Assembly (NCBI GenBank): GCA_945870465.1
Contig: CAMBSS010000190.1
Coordinates: forward strand, 1 to 7,382
Source of the DNA: Bordetella parapertussis
GTDB taxonomy: Bacteria > Pseudomonadota > Gammaproteobacteria > Burkholderiales > SG8-41
Length of the DNA: 7,382 nt
Direction of reading: 5' to 3'
The notes under the pieces were generated by a model. That model ran no database searches. It saw nothing but the letters and a program-made list of their open reading frames with translations, and was not told the origin of the DNA. The position numbers were made by a program, and so were the translations under genes. Shown here in pieces: positions 1-5,693 of this stretch (its first letter is position 1; the number at the start of each line of letters is the position of its first letter).

Positions 1-2
1 TT

Positions 3-392
3 TACCGGCTGCTTGGGATGATGCTCGGTTCCGCCGACATCATTGCGCAGATGGCGGACCGCTGTTATCTGGAGAAATGCCGCGACCGTCTGTACCCCGA
101 GTTCGTGCTGGGCGGCCTTGCGGTCAAGCGCAATGCGGACGGCGGCGAATCGGTGGTCTACGCTTCAGGCGTCGATCTGGTGATGAAGACGCCCGAGTTT
201 TTCCAGGGGGCGCAAAAGCGGCTCAACATCGACCTTGGCGCCAGCCACGTTTTCGCGAACCGGCATTTTCACGGGCAGAACCTCTATCTCGACGAAGTGG
301 AAAAAAACATCCGTTTTGCCGAGGCCATCCGCAAGCAGAACGAGCAGGAAGCGCCGCTCCACCGCCTGCCGCCCAAAGTGCTCAAAGAGTAG
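3..392 (+). CDS. HD-domain-like protein, C-terminal part (5' end outside window)
   Basis: This reading frame is open from the first complete codon at the window edge to a TAG stop, so the gene begins upstream and only about 129 residues are visible. The visible start reads YRLLGMMLGSADIIAQMADR followed by CYLEKCRDRLYPEF. From memory this resembles a family of bacterial HD/PDEase-like putative metal-dependent phosphohydrolases, which carry a 'GTADLLGQMADRxYLEKLxxLYxEF' block. The end (FANRHFHGQNLYLDEVEKN) also fits the family's C-terminal region, where an 'NLYxxxIEKxxxYL' stretch is common. The metal-binding HD residues would lie upstream and cannot be checked. The in-frame ATGs at 18 and 21 are probably internal methionines, because the conserved block runs straight through them. 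The gene converges on the downstream minus-strand gene, so it is not in an operon with it. Family placement is by recall; the substrate is unknown. Confidence 0.65.
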   Translation, partial: YRLLGMMLGSADIIAQMADRCYLEKCRDRLYPEFVLGGLAVKRNADGGESVVYASGVDLVMKTPEFFQGAQKRLNIDLGASHVFANRHFHGQNLYLDEVEKNIRFAEAIRKQNEQEAPLHRLPPKVLKE

Positions 393-403
393 TCCTGCAG
401 TCC

Positions 404-431
404 GTTCGTGCTGATGTATAGAAGCACGAGC
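404..431. other. Hairpin between convergent genes (weak terminator candidate)
   Basis: Nine-base arms 404-412 (GTTCGTGCT) and 423-431 (AGCACGAGC) pair with one G-U, around a 10-nt loop. It lies 11 bases past the stop of the left gene and about 57 bases beyond the stop of the convergent oxidoreductase. No T-tract follows on either strand, so it is not a canonical intrinsic terminator. A second weaker inverted repeat (452-461 with 471-480, 8 of 10 matching) lies nearer the oxidoreductase stop. The rest of this 95-bp spacer shows nothing. Confidence 0.3.
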
Positions 432-487
432 AACTTGTCCCGCGAAAACAGCGTTGCCCTTCGATACCTCAAGGCGAACGGTTTCCC

Positions 488-1498
488 CTAGGCCACGCTG
501 ATCGTCGCGTTCTTCTTTGCCGATTCCAGGATTGCTTCGAGCACTGCCACGCCGTGCACTTCGTCGCCGCCCGCGACGGCGAGCCGGCGTTTGGCCGTGA
601 TTGCGTCGGCGAAGTTTTCGAGTTCCGCGCGCTCCGTGGAAAGCTGCGGGAAAGCGACGGTCTGCGGCTTCTGATGCATGTTGAGGTTCGCGCGGTCGAC
701 GTAGCACACGCGCATCGGCCACGTCGTCAGGTGCTCGACGTCGCCGACCTCGACCCAGCCTTTCTCGCCGAATACCTGCATGCGCCACGTTTCGGCGGTG
801 GCGATGAAGGTGCCGAGATACCCGGTGGCGCCATTCCTGAAGCGAAACAGCATGGAGGTGGTGTCGTCGATGCCGTAATCGAGCACGCGGCGATAGCTTT
901 GCGCGTGCACGGTATCGACCTGTCCGGAAAGGTAGAGCATGGCATCGACGACGTGCACGCCGCGGCCGGTCATGCCGCCGGCCGGGCCTTCCTCGCGGTT
1001 CAGGCGCCAGTGATCGGGGCCGAAGCGGTACACGCTGGGGCCGCAAAAATTGCCTTCGATGTGCAATAGCTTGCCGAGGCGTCCATCCTCGAGCATGCGC
1101 TTGATTTCCTGCAGCGCTGGCTGAAAGCGCCAGTTGAAACCGACAGCGAGCGTCACCTGGTGTTTCGCGCAGGCCTCCACGCACGCTTCGGCGTCCTGCC
1201 GCGTCAGGGCAAACGGTTTTTCGGTAAACACGTGCTTGCCGGATTTGGCGGCGGCGATGATCTGCTCGGCGTGCTGCGAGTGCGGCGTCGCCAGCACGAT
1301 GGCGTTGACGCGCGGATCGGCCAGCACCTTGCCGTAATTGTCGTAGAGCGGAAAATCCTGCTGTTTCGCGTAGTCCACGGCTTTCTCGAGCGTGCGCGTG
1401 ACGCCGGCGACGATGCGGATCTTGTCGCTTTTGCCCTGGATGCTGTTGACGAGGTTTTGTCCCCAGCGGCCGAGGCCGACGATGGCTGCGTTGATCAC
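488..1498 (-). CDS. Gfo/Idh/MocA family NAD(P)-dependent oxidoreductase
   Basis: This is a 336-residue cytoplasmic dehydrogenase of the glucose-fructose oxidoreductase / inositol dehydrogenase / MocA type, at the usual family length. Residues 1-120 form a Rossmann domain: the dinucleotide loop is GLGRWG (residues 8-13), and the family signature EKP is at 93-95, whose lysine is normally catalytic. The C-terminal alpha/beta domain carries GGMTGRGVHVVDAM around 174-187, with the conserved His182 and Asp185. The acidic residue often found four positions before this His is replaced by Gly178, a variation that may mark a subgroup. The start is GTG, preceded by AAAGGA five bases upstream on the minus strand, which supports it. 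Such enzymes oxidise or reduce hydroxyl groups of sugars, polyols and related compounds, but the substrate cannot be assigned. It is transcribed divergently from the acyl-CoA synthetase, so joint regulation is possible but unproven. Confidence 0.9.
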   Translation of the reverse strand: MINAAIVGLGRWGQNLVNSIQGKSDKIRIVAGVTRTLEKAVDYAKQQDFPLYDNYGKVLADPRVNAIVLATPHSQHAEQIIAAAKSGKHVFTEKPFALTRQDAEACVEACAKHQVTLAVGFNWRFQPALQEIKRMLEDGRLGKLLHIEGNFCGPSVYRFGPDHWRLNREEGPAGGMTGRGVHVVDAMLYLSGQVDTVHAQSYRRVLDYGIDDTTSMLFRFRNGATGYLGTFIATAETWRMQVFGEKGWVEVGDVEHLTTWPMRVCYVDRANLNMHQKPQTVAFPQLSTERAELENFADAITAKRRLAVAGGDEVHGVAVLEAILESAKKNATISVA

Positions 1499-1519
1499 TG
1501 GCGTCCTTTCAAATGGGAT

Positions 1520-1551
1520 TTGTCGTACTGCGAATAGAGCGTTATTCTAAT
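1520..1551. promoter_or_regulatory. Divergent promoter region with inverted repeat (putative operator)
   Basis: On the plus strand, TTGTCG (1520-1525) and TATTCT (1543-1548) are 17 bp apart, a plausible sigma70-type promoter for the acyl-CoA synthetase. On the minus strand, TAGAAT (1544-1549 read in reverse) matches the -10 consensus at five of six bases and would serve the oxidoreductase, although no good -35 is visible for it. The inverted repeat GAATA-N6-TATTC (1532-1547) overlaps both -10 candidates and could be a regulator site. All of this is inference from short motifs, and no regulator gene is present in the window. Confidence 0.35.
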
Positions 1552-1597
1552 CGATGCCCGCGCATAAAAACGATACAGCCGGGATGGGGGAGTTCGC

Positions 1598-3256
1598 TTG
1601 GGCCAGGATCGCTACCGCGAGATCTGCAACGCATTTCACTGGCAGGTGCCGCCGCGCTTCAATATCGCGTGGGAATGCTGCGGCCGCTGGGCGCACGAAC
1701 GTGATCGCGTCGCCCTCTACTGCGAAGACGCCGCCGGCAACGCGGCGAGCTACACCTACCGGGATTTGCAGCAGCAGGCGAACCGGCTGTCGAACGCGCT
1801 AGTGGCGCTCGGCGTCAAACGCGGCGATCGCGTCGCCATCGTCCTGCCGCAGCGCGTCGAGACTGCAGTCGCGCACATTGCCTGCTACCAGATGGGCGCG
1901 GTGGCGATGCCGCTGTCTGTCCTGTTCGGCCCCGACGCGCTCGAATACCGTTTGCAGAACAGCGAAGCCGTGGTCGCGCTGGGCGATGCCGCATCATTGC
2001 CGAATCTCGCGCAGGTGCGCGACCAGTGCCCGTTATTGAAGCACGTGATCGGCGTTGCCGGCGCGCGCGAGAGCAACGTCCATGCGCTGGACGAGTTGCT
2101 CGCAAAGGCCGCGCCGCAGTTCGAGCGCGTCGATACCGGCGCCGAAGACCCCGCCATATTGATATATACCAGCGGCACCACGGGCCCGCCCAAGGGCGCG
2201 CTGGCGGCGCACCGTTCGATACTCGGCAATCTGCCGGGCTTCCAGCATTCGCAGGACATGTTTCCGCGCGCAGGGGACTTGTTCTGGTCGCCTGCCGACT
2301 GGGCGTGGACCGGCGGACTGATGGATGCCTTGCTGCCGACGCTGTATTTCGGCCAGCCGATACTGGGCTACCGCGGACGCTTCGATCCGGAGAAAGCGTT
2401 TTACCTGATGCAGAAATACGCGGTGACCAACACCTTCCTGTTTCCGACCGCGCTCAAGATGATGATGAAAACGGTCGCCAAACCGCGCGAGAATTACGAC
2501 CTCGCTTTGCGCAGCATCATGAGCGCGGGCGAAGCGCTGGGCGAAACCGTGTTCGCGTGGTGCCGCGATTCGCTGGGCGTCACCGTCAACGAAATGTTCG
2601 GCCAGACCGAAATCAATTACATCGTCGGCAATTCGCACGAGTTGTGGCCGGCCAAGCCGGGCTCGATGGGGCGGCCGTATCCCGGGCATAGAGTCGCGGT
2701 GATCGATGACGATGGCACGGTTTTGCCGGCGGGGGAAATCGGCGACGTGGCGGTCAATCGCAACTGGCGAGAGGGCGAGCCGGATGCGGTGTTCTTTCTG
2801 GGCTACTGGAAGAACGACGCCGCGACGCAGGGCAAATACACAGGCGACTGGTGCCGCACCGGCGACCTTGCCAAAATGGACGCCGACGGCGACCTCTGGT
2901 ACCAGGGGCGCGCCGACGACGTGTTCAAGAGCGCGAGCTATCGCATCGGCCCGTCCGAAATTGAAAACTGCCTGGTCAAGCATGCGGCGGTGGCGAACGC
3001 GGCCGTGGTGCCGAGCCCGGACGCCGAGCGCGGCAATATCGTAAAAGCTTTCATCGTGTTGACGGTTGGTTATACGCCGTCGAAAGACCTCGAAGTCGAA
3101 ATCCAGGAGCACGTGCGCGGTAAATTGGCGCCGTACGAATATCCGAAAGAAATCGAATTCATCGAAGCGCTGCCGATGACGACGACGGGCAAGGTGCAGC
3201 GGCGGATATTGCGGTTGCGCGAAGCCGAGCGCAAGCAGGCGTTGGCGGCCAAATAA
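1598..3256 (+). CDS. AMP-forming acyl-CoA synthetase (medium-chain/acetyl-CoA synthetase-like)
   Basis: This is a 552-residue member of the ANL adenylating superfamily, which activates a carboxylate with ATP to an acyl-adenylate and then to acyl-CoA in the cytoplasm. The motifs are in order: the P-loop YTSGTTGPPKG at 190-200, FWSPADWAWTGGL in the acyl-pocket region, NEMFGQTE at 331-338, WCRTGD at 418-423, GRADDVFKSASYRIGPSEIE at 437-456, and the adenylation-half lysine in TTTGKVQRR at residue 532. The ADWAW and YRIGP patterns are typical of medium-chain (ACSM-like) and acetate-type synthetases. The usual Gly of the 'SGYR' hinge motif is Ser447 here. The start is TTG, supported by GGGGGAG five bases upstream; an in-frame TAA at 1565-1567 leaves no room for a much longer protein. 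The substrate is not deducible, but neighbouring organic-acid binding proteins fit activation of an imported carboxylate. Confidence 0.93.
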   Translation: MGQDRYREICNAFHWQVPPRFNIAWECCGRWAHERDRVALYCEDAAGNAASYTYRDLQQQANRLSNALVALGVKRGDRVAIVLPQRVETAVAHIACYQMGAVAMPLSVLFGPDALEYRLQNSEAVVALGDAASLPNLAQVRDQCPLLKHVIGVAGARESNVHALDELLAKAAPQFERVDTGAEDPAILIYTSGTTGPPKGALAAHRSILGNLPGFQHSQDMFPRAGDLFWSPADWAWTGGLMDALLPTLYFGQPILGYRGRFDPEKAFYLMQKYAVTNTFLFPTALKMMMKTVAKPRENYDLALRSIMSAGEALGETVFAWCRDSLGVTVNEMFGQTEINYIVGNSHELWPAKPGSMGRPYPGHRVAVIDDDGTVLPAGEIGDVAVNRNWREGEPDAVFFLGYWKNDAATQGKYTGDWCRTGDLAKMDADGDLWYQGRADDVFKSASYRIGPSEIENCLVKHAAVANAAVVPSPDAERGNIVKAFIVLTVGYTPSKDLEVEIQEHVRGKLAPYEYPKEIEFIEALPMTTTGKVQRRILRLREAERKQALAAK

Positions 3257-3269
3257 CTAGAAGCTTCTT

Positions 3270-3409
3270 AAAAACAATTTGGAACCGCAGATGAACGCAG
3301 ATGAACGCAGATGAACGCAGATTAGCTCAAGGGATTTGACCATGATTCGGGGATAGGTCTGGAATTGTATCGGCGTTAATCGGCGGTTGCTTGTCGGCGT
3401 TGTGTTTTT
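3270..3409. repeat. MITE-like intergenic element with imperfect terminal inverted repeats
   Basis: The outermost arms AAAAACA (3270-3276) and TGTTTTT (3403-3409) are perfect inverted copies. Inside them, AACCGCAGATGAACGCAGAT (3283-3302) pairs with ATCGGCGTTAATCGGCGGTT (3369-3388), matching at 17 of 20 positions. The element fills most of the gap between the acyl-CoA synthetase and the first binding protein and holds no credible ORF. Similar 'CCGCAGATGAACGCAGAT' strings are, as I recall, scattered between genes in many beta- and gammaproteobacteria. That suggests a dispersed non-autonomous element or REP-like repeat. No clear target-site duplication is visible. Confidence 0.55.
3291..3320. repeat. 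Tandem repeat, three perfect copies of a 10-bp unit
   Basis: The unit ATGAACGCAG occurs three times in perfect succession. A degenerate fourth copy (GGAACCGCAG) lies immediately upstream at 3281-3290. The array is the left arm of the MITE-like element. Copy number in such arrays often varies between strains, but that is inference here. Confidence 0.9.
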
Positions 3410-3438
3410 GAGATGGTTCAAATAACGGAGGGGGCATC

Positions 3439-4395
3439 ATGCGGAAGATATCGTGGCATTGTTTGTGCGGTTTGCTCTGTGCGCTGTTTGCTTTGCCGGT
3501 CGCGGCGCAGAATTTCCCCGAAAAACCGATCACGCTGGTCGTCCCGTACACCGCGGGCGGTGCTACCGACGTGGCGATGCGCGCACTGGCCGACGCGATG
3601 GGCAGGCAACTCGGACAGCGCGTCATCGTCGAGAACCGCACGGGTGCTGCGGGCACTCTCGGCCCTTCGACCATGGTGAACGCCAAGGCGGATGGCTATC
3701 TGATCGGGCAGATGCCCATCACGGTGTTCCGCGTTCCCTATATGCAAAAGGGCAGCTTCGACCCGCTGAACGACTTCAGCTGGATCATCCACGTGTCGGG
3801 ATATACGTTCGGCGTCGCGGTGAAAGCTGACCAGCCGTGGAAGACGTGGCAGGAATTCATCGCATACGCCAAGGCGAACCCGGGCAAGGTTTCGTATTCG
3901 ACACCCGGCCACGGCACCAGCCTGCATATCACGATGGAGGAAATCGCGCGGCGTGAAGGCATACAGTGGTTGCAGGTACCGTATAAGGGTGCTGCCGATG
4001 CGCTGATTGCGCTGCGCGGCGGGCATGTCACCGCGATGGCCGATTCGACGACGTGGGGCGAGATGGTGGACGCGGGGCAATTGCGCTTGCTCTCAACGTG
4101 GGGCGAAAACCGCACGCGGCGCTGGCCCAATGTGCCGACGCTGAAGGACCTCGGCTACGGCATCGTATCCAATTCACCGTATGGCATTGCCGGCCCCAAG
4201 GGCATGGACCCGAAGATCGTGAAAATCCTGCACGACGCGATCCGTAAAGCGATGGACGACCCTGCTTATCAAAAAGTGCTCGAGCGCCTCGACCAGGACA
4301 ATGTTTACAAGAGCAGTGAAGACTACGCGAAGTACGCGCGGCAGCTCAACGACGAAGAGAAAGCCGTCGTCGAGCGCATGGGCCTGAAGATGTAA
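3439..4395 (+). CDS. Bug/TctC-family periplasmic solute-binding protein (copy 1)
   Basis: This 318-residue protein has the usual size and fold signature of tripartite tricarboxylate transporter substrate-binding proteins (Bug/TctC). Residues 1-23 form a Sec signal peptide: MRK, then a hydrophobic stretch, ending VAA before Gln24. The mature protein opens with FPEKPITLVVPYTAGGATD, the typical first strand and ligand loop. Other family blocks are DGYLIGQMPITVFR, FIAYAKANPGKVSYSTPG, VPYKGAADALIALRGGHV and NSPYGIAGPKGMDP. Such proteins capture carboxylates or related small molecules in the periplasm for TctAB-type permeases; none is encoded here. The ATG has a strong GGAGG seven bases upstream. 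It lies 12 bp before a paralogous gene, so the two are very likely co-transcribed. The specific ligand is unknown. Confidence 0.93.
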   Translation: MRKISWHCLCGLLCALFALPVAAQNFPEKPITLVVPYTAGGATDVAMRALADAMGRQLGQRVIVENRTGAAGTLGPSTMVNAKADGYLIGQMPITVFRVPYMQKGSFDPLNDFSWIIHVSGYTFGVAVKADQPWKTWQEFIAYAKANPGKVSYSTPGHGTSLHITMEEIARREGIQWLQVPYKGAADALIALRGGHVTAMADSTTWGEMVDAGQLRLLSTWGENRTRRWPNVPTLKDLGYGIVSNSPYGIAGPKGMDPKIVKILHDAIRKAMDDPAYQKVLERLDQDNVYKSSEDYAKYARQLNDEEKAVVERMGLKM

Positions 4396-4407
4396 CGGGA
4401 GCTGCCC

Positions 4408-5388
4408 ATGCTTACGATGGTAAATCTTCGCAGGCTCGCTGCCGCAGCATGGTGCGCAGGCATGTTGTTCGCCGGCGCACCAGGCGTCGGGGCGCAATCC
4501 GCCGACGCGTATCCCGAGCGTCCGATTACGCTGATCTGTCCGTGGACGCCGGGCGGCAATACCGACATCGCGTTGCGCGCGCTGGCTGACGTGGCTTCGA
4601 GGTATCTCGGCAAGCGGCTCATCATCGAAAACAAACCGGGCGCGGGCGGCGCGCTGGGGCCGCAAAACATGGCGGCCGGCGCCAAGCCAGACGGCTACAC
4701 GCTGTCGCAAATTCCGCTGGGCGTGTTCCGGCTGCCGCACATGGTGAAGACGACTTTCGATCCGGTCAACGATCTGACGTGGATACTCAATGTCGCGGGT
4801 TATGAATTCGGCGTCAGCGTGCGCGCCGATTCACCGTGGAAGACGTGGGACGAATTCATCAATTATGCGAAAGCCAATCCGGGTAAAGTGAGTTTTGCCA
4901 GCCCGGGCATAGGCACCAGCCTGCACCTGACGATGGAGGATTTGTCCGGCCGTCTCGGTATCCAGTGGCTGCACGTGCCGTACAAAGGCAGCGCCGATGC
5001 GGTCACCGCGCTGCGCGGTGGGCAGGTGATGGCGCAGGCCGGTTCGCCGCCGTGGGAGCTGGTCGAAGCAGGGCAGGCGCGGCCGCTGGTGATGTGGGGC
5101 GACAATCGCACGGCGCGCGCGCCTAATGTGCCGACGCTGAAAGAACTCTACGGCATCGTCGCCAATTCACCGTGGGGCATTGCCGGGCCGAAAGGCATGG
5201 ACCCGAAAGTCGTCAAAGTCCTGCATGACGCGTTCCGGCGCGCGATCGACGATCCCGTGTTCGTCAAAGCGCTCGACCGGGTAGGCATGTCGCCGTATTA
5301 CATGGCCGGCGACGATTACCTGCAGTGGGCGCGCCGCGCCGCCGATGAAGAGCGGCGGGCGGTCGAACGCCTCGGGCTCAAGATGTAG
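4408..5388 (+). CDS. Bug/TctC-family periplasmic solute-binding protein (copy 2, tandem paralogue)
   Basis: This 326-residue protein is a tandem paralogue of the preceding gene, roughly 55-60% identical by eye and collinear throughout. It has a signal peptide of about 29 residues (LRR, then an alanine-rich hydrophobic core, ending VGA before Gln30). The mature N-terminus is YPERPITLICPWTPGGNTD. Family blocks include DGYTLSQIPLGVFR, FINYAKANPGKVSFASPG, VPYKGSADAVTALRGGQV and NSPWGIAGPKGMDP; both copies end GLKM. The ligand-loop residues differ from copy 1 (PWTPGGNTD against PYTAGGATD), as does the ADSTTWGE / AGSPPWEL segment, so the ligands may differ. GGGAG six bases before ATG 4408 favours this start over ATG 4417. 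It is followed by a long structured spacer, so the operon probably ends here. Confidence 0.93.
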   Translation: MLTMVNLRRLAAAAWCAGMLFAGAPGVGAQSADAYPERPITLICPWTPGGNTDIALRALADVASRYLGKRLIIENKPGAGGALGPQNMAAGAKPDGYTLSQIPLGVFRLPHMVKTTFDPVNDLTWILNVAGYEFGVSVRADSPWKTWDEFINYAKANPGKVSFASPGIGTSLHLTMEDLSGRLGIQWLHVPYKGSADAVTALRGGQVMAQAGSPPWELVEAGQARPLVMWGDNRTARAPNVPTLKELYGIVANSPWGIAGPKGMDPKVVKVLHDAFRRAIDDPVFVKALDRVGMSPYYMAGDDYLQWARRAADEERRAVERLGLKM

Positions 5389-5401
5389 GCGAATTGGCCG
5401 G

Positions 5402-5425
5402 CAGCGCGGAGAGAAAGCCGCGCTG
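5402..5425 (+). other. GC-rich hairpin downstream of the binding-protein pair
   Basis: A perfect 8-bp stem (CAGCGCGG with CCGCGCTG) closes an 8-nt purine-rich loop, 13 bases after the stop of the second binding-protein gene. It could protect the 3' end of the mRNA or help termination. The T-tract lies too far downstream (5438-5444) for a standard rho-independent terminator. Confidence 0.4.
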
Positions 5426-5622
5426 GATTGGCAGGAGTTTTTTTGGTCTTAGCCCTAACGCTTGCCCTTGCGCCGCTCCTGCCGGCAATCCCTTTTGCGG
5501 CGCCTTGCGAAAGCCGACCTGGGACGCGCGCTTCCATGCTGACCCGATGTCTTTGGGAATCAGGCCTTGTCCTGGTCTGCTGGGCATCGCTTTGGCCAGT
5601 TGTGTTTTCTGTGCGTTGTCGT

Positions 5623-5687
5623 TTGCCGGTTGGGCAGGGAAACATATATGGGTTCAAAAAGCGGGAATGCCGTGCGTCGCGTACAAT
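5623..5687 (+). promoter_or_regulatory. Candidate gltX promoter elements
   Basis: Two possibilities are visible. TTGCCG (5623-5628) and TATATG (5645-5650) are 16 bp apart, each matching the sigma70 consensus at four of six bases. Separately, TACAAT (5682-5687) is a better -10 hexamer but has no recognisable -35 and no extended -10. If it is used, transcription would begin at or next to the gltX ATG. Neither is proven. Confidence 0.3.
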
Positions 5688-5693
5688 ACATAA

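Larger units (their letters stand above)
5389..5693. other. 305-bp structured spacer, no confident gene
   Basis: The left part is dense in inverted repeats: CAGCGCGG/CCGCGCTG (5402-5409 with 5418-5425, perfect, 8-nt loop); GGCAGGAG/CTCCTGCC (5430-5437 with 5476-5483); and GCGCCGC/GCGGCGC (5470-5476 with 5497-5503). A T7 tract follows at 5438-5444, but 12 bases after the first hairpin, so this is not a textbook terminator. Two plus-strand frames remain open across most of the spacer, which argues that the openness is chance in GC-rich DNA. One frame could start at TTG 5443 with AGGAG five bases upstream and would end overlapping the gltX ATG. The right end holds candidate gltX promoter elements. 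Confidence 0.5.

Noticed and set aside
554..1069. 171-residue plus-strand ORF opposite the oxidoreductase
   Set aside because: It is the complementary-strand shadow of a clearly conserved Gfo/Idh/MocA gene in GC-rich DNA.
2033..3112. 359-residue minus-strand ORF opposite the acyl-CoA synthetase
   Set aside because: It has no recognisable family, an Arg/Ala/His-rich shadow composition, and lies wholly within a gene with all adenylation motifs.
3259..3268. Perfect 10-bp palindrome AGAAGCTTCT after the acyl-CoA synthetase stop
   Set aside because: It has no loop, so it cannot form a terminator hairpin; a short palindrome like this is expected by chance.
3291..3320. Tandem repeat considered as a CRISPR array
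   Set aside because: The 10-bp units are contiguous, with no spacers and no cas genes.
3336..3370. TTGACC (3336-3341) as a -35 for the first binding-protein gene
   Set aside because: No acceptable -10 lies 15-19 bp downstream; the nearest AT-rich hexamer is about 23 bp away and falls in the repeat arm.
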